DNA from: Mycobacterium sp. GA-1285
GTDB lineage: Bacteria > Actinomycetota > Actinomycetes > Mycobacteriales > Mycobacteriaceae
Reading direction: 5' to 3'
DNA length: 64,000 bases
Assembly (NCBI RefSeq): GCF_001499905.1
Contig: NZ_LQIS01000013.1
Location: forward strand, 46,442 to 110,441
Both the position numbers and the translations under genes were made by a program. Positions within the stretch are counted from its first letter, which is position 1. Every line of letters begins with the position of its first letter. Under the pieces are notes generated by a model. It made no database searches. It worked only from the letters and a program-made list of their open reading frames with translations, and had not been told where the DNA came from. Positions 33,770 to 42,603 of this stretch are shown piece by piece.

Positions 33770-35251
33770 ATGGCCACACGTGAGCAACGACTGATTCCCG
33801 GCATGGCGATCGGGGGCCGATACCGGCTGCTCGCTGCGCACGGCGGCCGCCCGCTGCTGGATTTCTGGCAGGCGCTCGACACCGCGTCGGGACAACACGT
33901 CGCGCTGACCGTGGTTGACGTCGCACAAGAATTGCCCGACGAGTTCGTCCACGAGATCCTGGCGCGCACCATCCGGCTGCGGGGTCTCGACACAGGCGGT
34001 ATCGCGCCGGTGCTGGATGTGCTGCACACCGGCGCCTTCGGTGTCGTGGTATCTGACTGGCTTCCCGGACAGAGCCTCCGCGAGGTCGCGGACAAGGGGC
34101 AGGCGCCCGACTCCGTGGCCGCCATGACGCGGGCGCTGGCCGCGGCCGCCGAGGCCGCGCACCGCACGGGTCTCGTGCTGTCGATCGACGATCTCGCGCG
34201 CTTGCGGGTGAGCGCCGACGGACACCTCGCGCTGGCGTTTTCGGCCGTACTGCCTGACGCCACCACGCAGACGGATCTGCGTGGAATCGGCTGCGCGCTG
34301 TACACGCTGCTCCTCGGCCAGTGGCCGAACGGTACGGACCGGCCCGAAGAGCCGGCCGAACTCGATCCCCGGATCCCCTTCCTCATCTCCACCACGACCT
34401 CGGCGCTCCTGCGAGACAACGGTGGAATCAGCAGCGCCGCAACACTACTCGCCTTGCTGGAACAGGCTGCAGCACCCGACGTCGCGCCGACTCACCGAGT
34501 CATGTCGCCCCAGCCGACGCCGAAGCCTGGATGCTATGCCGAATTCCGCAACTTCGGACCCGAGGAACGAAAAGAGGTGGCCCGCCGCACGATCCTCCGC
34601 ACCGGACTCGGTGCCGCCGCAGCCATCGTTGCGGTGGCGATTGTGGCGCTGGGCTCGTCGCTCAACGGTCTGCTGGACACCAATGACGACAACGTCGCGA
34701 TCGACGCGGACAAACTCGGGTTGGTACCGACGACCACGGTGCCCGAACCTCCCGACCAGACCAAGACCGTGCGCGGGTTGGCTCCCGGCGACCGTGTCCC
34801 GTTGGAGGCGGCGACGGTCTTTGCCCCCGACGGATCGCCGGACAGCCCCGACGATGCCGGTTTGGCGATCGACGCCAAGCCCGACACGGCATGGTCGACC
34901 GACCGCTACTACGACGCCGATCCATTCCCGAAGTTCAAACCCGGCGTGGGTCTGCTCATCTCGTTGCGAGAGCCCAAGCCGATCGCCGCGGTCACCGTCG
35001 ACCAGGACAGCGCCGGCTCGCTGATTCAGATACGCGGCACCGACACTCCCGGAGAACCGAAGGTGCTGGCCGACACCTTCGAGCTCACACCCGCCACACC
35101 TGTTCAGTCCGGCGTGACTCGAATCCCCGTGACGGACCCGCGGCCGATCTCGCGCGTGGTGGTGTGGATAACCAAGTTGGGCACGGCCTACGGTCAGAAC
35201 CGTGCGGCCATCGCCGAGATCGGAGTGCATGGGGCCGCTGCGCCCGCATGA
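33770..35251 (+). CDS. Stand-alone MviN C-terminal-like pseudokinase with exported lectin-like domain
   Basis: A 493-residue protein that, from memory of the sequence, matches the C-terminal half of mycobacterial MviN (Rv3910) rather than a kinase. Residues 10-235 are a pseudokinase: RYRLLAAHGGRPLLDFWQA, VALTVVD in place of the VAIK lysine, and no HRD or DFG. A membrane helix spans about 278-298. Residues 330-493 look like a discoidin/carbohydrate-binding fold (LAIDAKPDTAWSTD, VVVWITKLG). MviN itself flips lipid II and its pseudokinase is bound by FhaA when phosphorylated; the flippase half is absent here. It lies 112 bases after the kinase gene. A role in cell-wall control is inferred. Confidence 0.82.
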   Translation: MATREQRLIPGMAIGGRYRLLAAHGGRPLLDFWQALDTASGQHVALTVVDVAQELPDEFVHEILARTIRLRGLDTGGIAPVLDVLHTGAFGVVVSDWLPGQSLREVADKGQAPDSVAAMTRALAAAAEAAHRTGLVLSIDDLARLRVSADGHLALAFSAVLPDATTQTDLRGIGCALYTLLLGQWPNGTDRPEEPAELDPRIPFLISTTTSALLRDNGGISSAATLLALLEQAAAPDVAPTHRVMSPQPTPKPGCYAEFRNFGPEERKEVARRTILRTGLGAAAAIVAVAIVALGSSLNGLLDTNDDNVAIDADKLGLVPTTTVPEPPDQTKTVRGLAPGDRVPLEAATVFAPDGSPDSPDDAGLAIDAKPDTAWSTDRYYDADPFPKFKPGVGLLISLREPKPIAAVTVDQDSAGSLIQIRGTDTPGEPKVLADTFELTPATPVQSGVTRIPVTDPRPISRVVVWITKLGTAYGQNRAAIAEIGVHGAAAPA

Positions 35252-35268
35252 TCCGATCCGTGGGCCGT

Positions 35269-35281
35269 TACGATCAGCCGC
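35269..35281 (+). promoter_or_regulatory. Leaderless-type -10 element for echA1
   Basis: TACGAT (35269-35274) lies 7 bases before the GTG at 35282. It overlaps the end region of the MviN-like gene only in the intergenic part. Confidence 0.45.
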
Positions 35282-36055
35282 GTGAGTGACAACACTGAAC
35301 CAGTCGTACTTGTCGAACAGCGCGACCGCATCCTGATCATCACCATCAACCGTCCGCAGGCCAAGAACGCAGTGAACGCCGACGTCAGCCACGGCCTTGC
35401 GGAAGCGATGGACCGACTCGACAACGACGCCGGCCTGTCGGTGGGCATCCTGACCGGATCCGGCGGCTCGTTCAGCGCGGGCATGGACCTCAAGGCGTTC
35501 GCGCGCGGCGAGAACGTGGCCATCGAGGGCCGCGGGCTGGGCTTCACCGAGCGCCCGCCCGCCAATCCGCTCATCGCGGCGGTCGAGGGCTACTGCCTCG
35601 CGGGTGGGTGCGAGCTGGCGCTGGCCACCGACCTGATCGTGGCGTCGAAGGAATCGGCATTCGGCATCCCCGAGGTCAAGCGCGGGTTGGTGGCCGGTGG
35701 CGGCGGGCTGCTGCGGTTGCCGCAGCGGCTTCCCTACGGCCTCGCAATGGAACTCGCGCTGACCGGTGAGAGCCTGTCCGCGCAGCGCGCCCACGACCTC
35801 GGGATGGTCAACGTCCTCGCAGAACCTGGTCAAGCGTTGGAGGCGGCGATCGCCTTCGCTGAGAAGATCACCGCCAACGGTCCGCTCGCGGTGGCGGCGA
35901 CCAAGCGGATCATCGTCGAGTCGCGTGACTGGAACTCCCAGGAGATGTGGAAGAAGCAGGTCGAGATCTTCGGACCGGTCTTCATGTCCAACGACGCCAA
36001 GGAAGGCGCGATCGCGTTCGCCGAGAAGCGGGCGCCGAAGTGGACGGGCACCTAA
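35282..36055 (+). CDS. echA1: Enoyl-CoA hydratase EchA1
   Basis: A 257-residue crotonase-fold enzyme of normal length. The N-terminal block is ITINRPQAKNAVNADV. The oxyanion-hole segment is SGGSFSAGMDLKAF, followed by GYCLAGGCELALATDLIVAS and FGIPEVKRGLVAGGGGLLRLP, which hold the positions of the two catalytic acids (one is Glu in CELA). The C-terminal helix has AVAATKRIIVESRDW. It hydrates trans-2-enoyl-CoA in beta-oxidation. The GTG at 35282 follows a -10 element 7 bases upstream. The orthologue is Rv0222. Confidence 0.92.
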   Translation: MSDNTEPVVLVEQRDRILIITINRPQAKNAVNADVSHGLAEAMDRLDNDAGLSVGILTGSGGSFSAGMDLKAFARGENVAIEGRGLGFTERPPANPLIAAVEGYCLAGGCELALATDLIVASKESAFGIPEVKRGLVAGGGGLLRLPQRLPYGLAMELALTGESLSAQRAHDLGMVNVLAEPGQALEAAIAFAEKITANGPLAVAATKRIIVESRDWNSQEMWKKQVEIFGPVFMSNDAKEGAIAFAEKRAPKWTGT

Positions 36056-36092
36056 CGGGTTTCATAACCGCCGCCCGGGGCAACCGTTAGAC

Positions 36093-36299
36093 GTGGAAAC
36101 GTTGTCCCGAGCGCGGAACGCGCAGAAGCGCATCTTCAAGGTGCAGCGACGAGTGTGGTTGATGCAGGCCGCGGTGTGGCCGACGTTGGCGCTCGCAGGT
36201 ATCGGAGCGATCGCAGCGGTGGTCGTGCGGTATCGCGGCCGCGCCGACGGGCCGGGGACAGCGATCCCCTCGCCGACCGACGGCCTACCTCACCTGTAA
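36093..36299 (+). CDS. Small single-helix membrane protein
   Basis: A 68-residue protein, too small to be identified by family. A basic N-terminus (RARNAQKRIFKVQRRVW) is followed by one hydrophobic helix (about 26-46, AAVWPTLALAGIGAIAAVVV) and a short Pro-rich tail. The start is a GTG at 36093. It lies 37 bases after echA1 and 12 bases before a DUF8129-like gene with a good ribosome-binding site. Existence is supported by the coherent amphipathic-then-membrane pattern and the tight spacing; function is unknown. Confidence 0.5.
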   Translation: METLSRARNAQKRIFKVQRRVWLMQAAVWPTLALAGIGAIAAVVVRYRGRADGPGTAIPSPTDGLPHL

Positions 36300-36311
36300 A
36301 GGAGACAGCGC

Positions 36312-36647
36312 ATGGCGCAGAGCGACGACCTGCCGATCACCGATTACGACCAGCTGCCGCTGACCGAGTTGCGTCACCGCATCCGTGCGCTCGACGAACC
36401 CCAGTTGCGGGCGGTGTTCGACCACGAAACCGAGCACGGAAACCGCATCCCGGTGCTGGAGGTGCTTCATGCGCGGCTCAGGGAATTGAGCCATGGCGCA
36501 GAGCCGTCCTCCGGGGACCCCAGCAACGCGCCCGAGGTGAGCGGTACGGCGGGCGGCTCACGCGTGCAGGAGTCGACGGCCGCGCAGGCCAACACCCCGC
36601 TTCGGCACGGCGTCGCGAACCAGACGCCGTCCCGCGGCAAGCCATAG
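36312..36647 (+). CDS. DUF8129-like small protein
   Basis: A 111-residue cytoplasmic protein. The N-terminal 60 residues hold the compact motif LPITDYDQLPLTELRHRIRA followed by LRAVFDHETEHGNRIPVLEVL. This pattern recurs as an isolated small domain in actinobacteria and is of unknown function. The tail is Ser/Thr/Ala-rich and disordered. GGAGA at 36300-36304 precedes the ATG at 36312. It appears to form an operon with the small membrane protein upstream. Confidence 0.7.
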   Translation: MAQSDDLPITDYDQLPLTELRHRIRALDEPQLRAVFDHETEHGNRIPVLEVLHARLRELSHGAEPSSGDPSNAPEVSGTAGGSRVQESTAAQANTPLRHGVANQTPSRGKP

Positions 36648-36743
36648 GTCCGCTGCAGGCGCCGCGCCACGAGATCCTCGACAGCTGAACGCAGCAGGAA
36701 TCGTCATGTTCTTTCGCGGGCGGCGCGACCATACTCGGTGATC

Positions 36744-37661
36744 GTGACCACCGAACCGCGCCGCGACCGTCTTCGCGAACTGCTCGACGCGGTCGTCGCC
36801 GCCGACAACAGCGGTGTGGACAGCATGGCCCGCAGCACCCACGCCTCCGAATTCCACTTCTCGCGGGAAGTGCGCCGCCTGACCGGTGAGTCGCCGGCGG
36901 CCATGCGTCGCCGCATCATGCTCGAGCGCGCCGCGTGGCGGTTGCAGCGTGGTGAGCGCGTGACCGCCGTCGCGGCCGACGAAGGATGGTCGTCGGTCGA
37001 GGTGTTCTCGCGCGCCTTCCGGCGCACCTTCGGTGTGCCGCCGTCGCGTGCCGCCGACATCGCGTTCCGGGTGAGCGCGCCCAACGGTCTTCACTTCCAT
37101 CCGCCGCATTCGCTGTGGCTCGACAACGCAGGGGACGCCAAGGAGCCCGACATCTCTCAGCTGATGGTGGCGCACGACGTCGCCGACACCGCGTATCTCC
37201 TCGACCGCGCGGGCTCCTTGACCAAACAACAATGGCGAGAGGAGCTTTCGCCCGGGCAGGTGGTTCTCGACTGGGACGGTACCGAACCCAGTGTCGGGGC
37301 TGTGCTCGGTGCGATCGTCTGGACCAAGCAGGTGTGGCTGGCAACGATCGAAGGTCTTGACTTCCCGGATCGCACGGTCACCCGACCGGAAGCCACCACG
37401 GCCGCTCAGCTGGCCCGGCACCACGACGACATCGCAAAGCGCTGGACGACAATGGTCGCCGAGTATGCCGCCGACGGCCGGATGGGGGACACCGTCATCG
37501 ACGCGCTGTGCGATCCGCCCGAGTCGTTTCAGCTGTACGGCATCGTCGCCCACGTGTTGCAGTACTCGGCCCACCGGCGGGGACTGGCCCGAACGATGCT
37601 GGCTCGGCACGGCATCGACACCCATCGGGGTGACCCGTTGGAATGGATGCGGGGCAACTGA
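36744..37661 (+). CDS. AraC-type HTH regulator fused to a DinB-like domain
   Basis: A protein of about 305 residues. The N-terminal two-helix AraC DNA-binding part covers about 5-105, with FHFSREVRRLTGESPAAMRR and EVFSRAFRRTFGVPPSRA. Residues 130-300 resemble a DinB/MDMPI-like four-helix bundle, including the metal-type block IVAHVLQYSAHRRGLA. Such fusions are found in actinobacteria and their ligands are mostly unknown. A GTG at 36744 sits 8 bases after CATACT; a GTG at 36738 is an alternative. The gene ends one base before the reductase gene begins. Confidence 0.72.
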   Translation: MTTEPRRDRLRELLDAVVAADNSGVDSMARSTHASEFHFSREVRRLTGESPAAMRRRIMLERAAWRLQRGERVTAVAADEGWSSVEVFSRAFRRTFGVPPSRAADIAFRVSAPNGLHFHPPHSLWLDNAGDAKEPDISQLMVAHDVADTAYLLDRAGSLTKQQWREELSPGQVVLDWDGTEPSVGAVLGAIVWTKQVWLATIEGLDFPDRTVTRPEATTAAQLARHHDDIAKRWTTMVAEYAADGRMGDTVIDALCDPPESFQLYGIVAHVLQYSAHRRGLARTMLARHGIDTHRGDPLEWMRGN

Positions 37662-37662
37662 T

Positions 37663-38205
37663 TTGGCTACGGTCTACTACACGGCGTCCAGCTTGGACGG
37701 TTTCATCGTCGACGATCACGACAGCCTGGACTGGCTGACATCGCGCGACATCGACCAGAAGGGACCGTTCAACTACGACGAGTTCATCGCGACGATAGGC
37801 GCCGTGGTGATGGGTTCGGCGACCTACGAATGGATCGTGCGCAATCAGCCGGGTGACTGGATGTACGAGCAGCCGTCCTGGGTGTTGACGCGGCGTCCGC
37901 ACATCGTCGAGTCCGGGCATCCGGTGCAGGTTTTCGCCGGCGAGGTCGCCGAACTGCACCCGACGCTGCTCACCGCCGCGGCGGGCAAGGACGTGTGGCT
38001 GGTCGGGGGAGGCGATGCCGCGCGACAGTTCGTCGAGGCTGATCTGATCGACGAGATGATCGTCAGCTACGCGCCGTGCTCGCTCGGTGCGGGTTCGCCG
38101 GTGCTGCCCGTTCGTTCGGAATGGGCGCTGGTCGATGCGGCGGTGAACAGGGACTTCGTCTGCGCACGATGGCGCTCGGCTCAGTTCCGGTCGGGTACGC
38201 CGTAG
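37663..38205 (+). CDS. Dihydrofolate reductase/RibD-C family protein
   Basis: A 180-residue protein of the bifunctional deaminase-reductase C-terminal family. It starts VYYTASSLDGFIVDDHDSLDWL, the usual nucleotide-binding entry, then has VMGSATYEWI and the late VWLVGGGDAARQF and IVSYAPCSLGAGSPV. It is a stand-alone reductase domain with no deaminase part. The real substrate is unclear and true folate reduction is doubtful. The start is a TTG at 37663, next to the stop of the AraC-type gene. Its end overlaps the convergent TetR gene by 25 bases. Confidence 0.8.
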   Translation: MATVYYTASSLDGFIVDDHDSLDWLTSRDIDQKGPFNYDEFIATIGAVVMGSATYEWIVRNQPGDWMYEQPSWVLTRRPHIVESGHPVQVFAGEVAELHPTLLTAAAGKDVWLVGGGDAARQFVEADLIDEMIVSYAPCSLGAGSPVLPVRSEWALVDAAVNRDFVCARWRSAQFRSGTP

Positions 38206-38867
38206 CGCCGGATGAAATCCCTTGACCTGATCAGGAATTCGAGCTGCTGGGCGACGTCGTGAAGCGGGTCGACGGAGCGCGTCGACCGGCACAGCACCAC
38301 GGCGCCCTCCAGTGCCGCGATGCAGGTGATCGCAAGGGAGGCCGCATCGGACTCGTCGAAACCGTCGGAGACGAACGCGCGGGTCAGCGCGTCACGCCAG
38401 TGGCCGAAGATGCTGCCGGCCACGCTCGTGAGTTGAGGTTCGTCTGCGGCCGACCCGATCGCCGCCGCGACCACTGGACACCCGGCGACGAAGTCGCTTT
38501 CGACGAGTAGATCCTGCCAGAACGCCACGAAGCTGCGGACCAGATGCATGCCGCCTTTGGTGGCCGCCTCGTCGATCTCCTTGGTGATCGCCTCGCCGGC
38601 GAATCGAAGCGCCTCGCGCAGGATCTGGTTGCGGCCCGCTGGAAAGTGGTGGTACACCGATCCGCGCGGTGTGCCGCTGCGGGCCAACACCTCGTCGATC
38701 GTGACGCCCGCCGCGCCGCGTTCCCGCAGCACCTCGGCGGCGGCGACCAACATCTTGGTGCGCGTCGATCCGCGTTTGTTGGTGGTCTTGGTCGCGGCGG
38801 AAGACAGGTCAACCTCCAATGGGGCGGTCAAGCCGCGGGCGTGCGACGCAGTGGCGCCGGACGCCAT
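38181..38867 (-). CDS. TetR-family regulator (LfrR/YxaF-like)
   Basis: A 228-residue TetR-type repressor. The HTH covers about 35-80: TKMLVAAAEVLRERG, VTIDEVLARSG and RGSVYHHFPAGRNQIL. The C-terminal ligand domain contains LVRSFVAFWQDLL and VAGCPVVAAAIGS, which resembles the YxaF/LfrR-type C-terminal domain. The ATG at 38867 gives a 30-residue flexible lead; a shorter start near 38819 is possible. It converges on the reductase gene with overlap. Targets are unknown; the large intergenic region on its upstream side is the obvious place to look. Confidence 0.82.
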   Translation of the reverse strand: MASGATASHARGLTAPLEVDLSSAATKTTNKRGSTRTKMLVAAAEVLRERGAAGVTIDEVLARSGTPRGSVYHHFPAGRNQILREALRFAGEAITKEIDEAATKGGMHLVRSFVAFWQDLLVESDFVAGCPVVAAAIGSAADEPQLTSVAGSIFGHWRDALTRAFVSDGFDESDAASLAITCIAALEGAVVLCRSTRSVDPLHDVAQQLEFLIRSRDFIRRYGVPDRN

Positions 38868-39214
38868 CCGGGCGTACGGGAGCCGAGTCGAAAGACCCGG
38901 CGGGTGTGCACACGATGGGTGAAATGGTATCCGGCGACGTTGACTTCAATGACCCACATCGGGTGCCTCCCTGGTTATGACAAAAAGCATAGATGGGTCA
39001 ACGCACAGCGGCAATCAATGTATTCCACATCACAGGATGTGAGCTATCGACGCAGTTGAAGCCGTTGACCGCCGGCTTGATGACGTCAACACCTAACCCT
39101 CGATTATGTGGCAGACCATAAATCGCAGAAGGATGAGCACCTGTGCGGAAGTGCAGGTCGCGGCGCCGTCGGACCGCTACGCTCGGCTCGACGCGAGAAC
39201 GAAAGGCGCTCGTC
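38868..39214. other. Divergent intergenic region, TetR / FadE5-like gene
   Basis: A 347-base gap without a credible gene. It includes a relatively AT-rich patch (about 38970-39060) and two inverted repeats: CACATC/GATGTG (39026-39041, 4-base loop) and GTTGAC/GTCAAC arms around 39062-39092. These are candidate operators for the TetR protein. No clear leaderless -10 was found before the ATG at 39215, and no ribosome-binding site is obvious apart from GAAAGG. Confidence 0.4.
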
Positions 39215-41050
39215 ATGGGCCACTACAGAAGTAACGTGCGGGATCTCGAGTTCAACCTCTTCGAGGTGCTGGGTCTCGACAAGGCGCTGGCGACCGGCGA
39301 GTTCGGCGAGCTCGACGGCGACTCGGTGCGGCAGATGCTCGACGAGGCGGCCCGGCAGGCCGAGGGTCCGCTCGCCGAGTCGTTCGCCGAATCCGATCGA
39401 CGTCCGCCCAGCTTCGATCCGGCCACCCATGAGGTGACCCTGCCCGAGCCGTTCAAAAAGTCGTTTCGGGCCTGGCAGCAAGGCGAGTGGTTCCGCGTCG
39501 GGATGGCCGAGGACATCGGCGGGGTGGCGGCGCCCGCCGCCGTGGAGTGGGCGATCAACGAGTTCGTCCTCGGCGGCAATCCGGCGGTGTTCATCTACCA
39601 GGCCGGGTCGAAGATGGCAGACATCCTCTACGGCATCGGCAACGAACAGCAGCGACACTGGGCTGCGCTGATGGTCGAGCGCGACTGGTGCGCGACGATG
39701 GTGCTGACCGAACCCGACGCGGGTTCCGACGTCGGCGCCGGCCGCACCAAAGCCATCCAACAGCCCGACGGCACATGGCATCTCGAGGGGGTGAAGCGGT
39801 TCATCACCAACGGTGACGCCGGCGACCTGTTCGAGAACATCGTGCATCTCGTGCTCGCCCGCCCCGAGGGCGCAGGACCCGGCACCAAGGGCCTGAGTCT
39901 GTTCATCGTGCCGAAATACCACTTCGACCCCGAGACCGGCGCGCTCGGCGAGCGCAACGGTGTCTTCGTCACCAACGTCGAGCACAAGATGGGGCTGAAG
40001 GTGTCTGCGACGTGCGAGCTGACCTTCGGTCAACACGGTGCGCCTGCCGTCGGGTGGCTGGTCAACGACTCCCACAACGGCATCGCTCAGATGTTCAAAG
40101 TCATCGAGTACGCCCGAATGATGGTGGGCACCAAAGCGATTGCCACATTGTCGACCGGTTATCTCAATGCGCTCGACTATGCCAAGACCCGGGTGCAGGG
40201 CGCGGACATGACCCAGATGACCGACAAGACGGCGCCGCGGGTGACGATCCTGCACCATCCGGATGTGCGCCGGGCGCTGCTGACGCAGAAGTCCTATGCC
40301 GAAGGGCTGCGGGCGCTCTACCTCTACACGGCGGCCCACCAGGACCCGGCCGTCGCACAGATCGTCTCCGGTGCCGACGCCGAGATGGCCGGCCGCGTCA
40401 ACGATTTGCTGCTGCCGATCGTCAAGGGCGTGGGTTCCGAGCGGGCCTACCAGTGCCTGACCGAATCCCTTCAGACGTTTGGTGGTTCGGGATTTCTGCA
40501 GGACTATCCGATCGAGCAGTACATCCGCGATGCCAAGATCGACTCGCTTTACGAGGGCACGACGGCCATTCAGGCGCAGGACTTCTTCTTCCGCAAGATC
40601 GCCCGCGACCAGGGCGCGGCGCTGGCGCACGTGGCCGGCCAGATTCAACAATTCGTCAGCAGTGACACCGCGCGACCCGAACTGGCGGACGGGCGCGCCC
40701 TGCTCGCCACGGCGCTGCAGGATGTGCAGGCCATGGTCGCCTCACTCACCGGTTATCTGATGGCGGCTCAGGAGAATCCGCGTGAGTTGTACCGCATCGG
40801 GCTGGGGTCGGTCCCGTTCCTGCTCGCCGTCGGCGATCTGGTGATCGGCTGGTTGTTGTTGCACCAGGCCGAGATCGCCCTGGCGGCGCTGGACGGCGAC
40901 GTCTCCGACAACGACCGCGCGTTCTACACCGGCAAGGTGGCAGCGGCGAACTTCTTCGCCAAACACATGCTGCCGCTGCTGACCGCTGCACGCGGCATCA
41001 TCGAGACCATCGGACTCGATGCGATGGACATCCCCGAAGACGCGTTCTAA
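39215..41050 (+). CDS. FadE5-type acyl-CoA dehydrogenase
   Basis: A 611-residue acyl-CoA dehydrogenase, exactly the usual length of FadE5. The N-terminus [19 protein letters not shown] is the FadE4/FadE5 signature. The flavin and substrate blocks are [20 protein letters not shown] and [19 protein letters not shown]. The sequence [18 protein letters not shown] contains the conserved active-site Glu region. The additional C-terminal domain of about 150 residues is typical for this long-chain and very-long-chain subgroup. In M. tuberculosis fadE5 (Rv0244c) adjoins fadA2; this copy is 22 kb away and is probably a second paralogue or a FadE4-type gene. It converges with the aldehyde dehydrogenase gene, sharing 4 bases. 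Confidence 0.88.
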   Translation: MGHYRSNVRDLEFNLFEVLGLDKALATGEFGELDGDSVRQMLDEAARQAEGPLAESFAESDRRPPSFDPATHEVTLPEPFKKSFRAWQQGEWFRVGMAEDIGGVAAPAAVEWAINEFVLGGNPAVFIYQAGSKMADILYGIGNEQQRHWAALMVERDWCATMVLTEPDAGSDVGAGRTKAIQQPDGTWHLEGVKRFITNGDAGDLFENIVHLVLARPEGAGPGTKGLSLFIVPKYHFDPETGALGERNGVFVTNVEHKMGLKVSATCELTFGQHGAPAVGWLVNDSHNGIAQMFKVIEYARMMVGTKAIATLSTGYLNALDYAKTRVQGADMTQMTDKTAPRVTILHHPDVRRALLTQKSYAEGLRALYLYTAAHQDPAVAQIVSGADAEMAGRVNDLLLPIVKGVGSERAYQCLTESLQTFGGSGFLQDYPIEQYIRDAKIDSLYEGTTAIQAQDFFFRKIARDQGAALAHVAGQIQQFVSSDTARPELADGRALLATALQDVQAMVASLTGYLMAAQENPRELYRIGLGSVPFLLAVGDLVIGWLLLHQAEIALAALDGDVSDNDRAFYTGKVAAANFFAKHMLPLLTAARGIIETIGLDAMDIPEDAF

Positions 41051-42549
41051 TCCTCGGGGGTGTAGCCGAACGGCAGCAGCACGCTCTTGTGCTCGACGTA
41101 GGCCTCGATGCCCTCCGGACCGTTCTCGCGGCCGATACCGGAGTTCTTGTAGCCGCCGAACGGAGCCCCGGGGTCGAACGCGTACATGTTGACCGCGTAG
41201 GTGCCGGTGCGGATCTTCGACGCGACCTCGAGCGCCTTCTTGTTGTCGGTCGTCCACACCGAGCCGGCCAACCCGTACACCGAGTCGTTGGCGATGCGAA
41301 TCGCGTCCTCCTCGGTCTCGTAAGGGATGACCGCCAGCACGGGTCCGAAGATCTCCTCCTGGGCGATCGTCATCGAGTTGTCGACGTCGGCGAACACGGT
41401 CGGTTCAACGAACCAGCCGTTGTCCAGACCCTCGGGACGGCTGCCCCCGGTGACGAGGCGGGCACCCTCTTCGACGCCCTTCTTGATGTAGGACTCGACA
41501 CGGTCGCGCTGCTTCTCGGAGATCAGCGGGCCGATCGCGGCGTTCGGATCGTCCGGCAGCCCGACGGGCATCGCCGAGATGAAGTTGGCGACCTTCTCCA
41601 CGACCTCGTCGTAACGTGACCGCGGCGCGAGGATGCGCGTCTGCGCGACGCAGGCCTGCCCGCTGTTCATCACACCCGAGAACCCGAGCATCGGCAGCGT
41701 CGAGTCCAGGTCGGCGTCCTCGAGGATGATCGCGGCGGACTTACCGCCCAGCTCGAGCGTGCACGGCTTGAGCTTCTCGGCGGCGATCTTGGCGATCTCC
41801 TTGCCGACCGCGCTGCTACCGGTGAACGTGTACTTGTCGATCTGGTCGTTGGCGGTCAGCGCGCGCCCGGTCTCCGGTCCGCCCGGGACGATCGACAGCA
41901 CCCCTTCGGGCAGGCCGGCCTCGGCGAACATCTCGGCCATCGCGAACACCGACAGTGGCGTCTCGGCGGCCGGCTTGAGCACGACGGTGCAGCCGGCCAG
42001 CAGCGCGGGGCCGAGCTTGTTGGCGGCCAGGAAGAACGGCACGTTCCACGCGGTCACGGCGCCGACGACGCCGATCGGCTCGCGCAGTACCAGCGTCTGG
42101 CCGTAGATGCCGTCGCGGATCTCCTTCCACGGAAACTTGTCCGCGGCGCCCGCGAAGTACTGGAACGACGACATCGCGGCGCCGTACTGCATCATGTCGA
42201 CGATGGTCTGCGGCTGACCGGTCTCGGCGGCCAGCAGGAACTTCAGCTCGTCGCCGCGCTCCTCCATCAGCTTGACCGCGGCGGACAGCACGGCGGCGCG
42301 CTCCTGTGGCGACTTGTGCGGCCACGGGCCCTCGTCGAACGCCTTGCGAGCGGCGGCGCAGGCCGCGTCGACGTCGGCGGCCGACGCCAGCGGCACCTTG
42401 CCCACCAACTCGCCGGTGGCGGGCGAGTGCACCTCGATCACGTCCGAGGTGGCCGGCTCGACCCACTTACCGCCGATGAACAGCTTGTCCCACTGTGTCC
42501 GATATGCCGGCTCGCCGGCGGAAGTTCGAAACGCGGTGCTCTGTGTCAT
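41047..42549 (-). CDS. Aldehyde dehydrogenase, Rv0223c type
   Basis: A 500-residue NAD(P)-dependent aldehyde dehydrogenase. The Rossmann and catalytic blocks are complete: [21 protein letters not shown], the catalytic Glu in [10 protein letters not shown], and the catalytic Cys in [11 protein letters not shown]. The C-terminal [15 protein letters not shown] is also intact. The ATG at 42549 is preferred; a GTG 9 bases upstream (42558) is possible. It closely matches Rv0223c, a gene of the KstR regulon, and a KstR-like box lies just upstream. Oxidation of an aldehyde from lipid or sterol catabolism is the likely role. It overlaps the FadE5-type gene by 4 bases tail to tail. Confidence 0.92.
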   Translation of the reverse strand: MTQSTAFRTSAGEPAYRTQWDKLFIGGKWVEPATSDVIEVHSPATGELVGKVPLASAADVDAACAAARKAFDEGPWPHKSPQERAAVLSAAVKLMEERGDELKFLLAAETGQPQTIVDMMQYGAAMSSFQYFAGAADKFPWKEIRDGIYGQTLVLREPIGVVGAVTAWNVPFFLAANKLGPALLAGCTVVLKPAAETPLSVFAMAEMFAEAGLPEGVLSIVPGGPETGRALTANDQIDKYTFTGSSAVGKEIAKIAAEKLKPCTLELGGKSAAIILEDADLDSTLPMLGFSGVMNSGQACVAQTRILAPRSRYDEVVEKVANFISAMPVGLPDDPNAAIGPLISEKQRDRVESYIKKGVEEGARLVTGGSRPEGLDNGWFVEPTVFADVDNSMTIAQEEIFGPVLAVIPYETEEDAIRIANDSVYGLAGSVWTTDNKKALEVASKIRTGTYAVNMYAFDPGAPFGGYKNSGIGRENGPEGIEAYVEHKSVLLPFGYTPED

Positions 42550-42580
42550 GACCGTCACACTACCTATGCCGACGCGAAAC

Positions 42581-42594
42581 GAGAACCTGTTGCA
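42581..42594 (-). promoter_or_regulatory. KstR-like box upstream of the aldehyde dehydrogenase gene
   Basis: Read on the minus strand this is TGCAACAGGTTCTC, which fits TNNAACNNGTTNNA except at the last position. It lies 32-45 bases before the ATG at 42549, within the 54-base gap behind the methyltransferase gene. The M. tuberculosis orthologue Rv0223c is a known KstR target, which supports the assignment. Confidence 0.5.
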
Positions 42595-42603
42595 GTCGGC
42601 CGT

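Noticed and set aside
39104..40651. 515-codon minus-strand frame
   Set aside because: Antisense of the FadE5-type gene.
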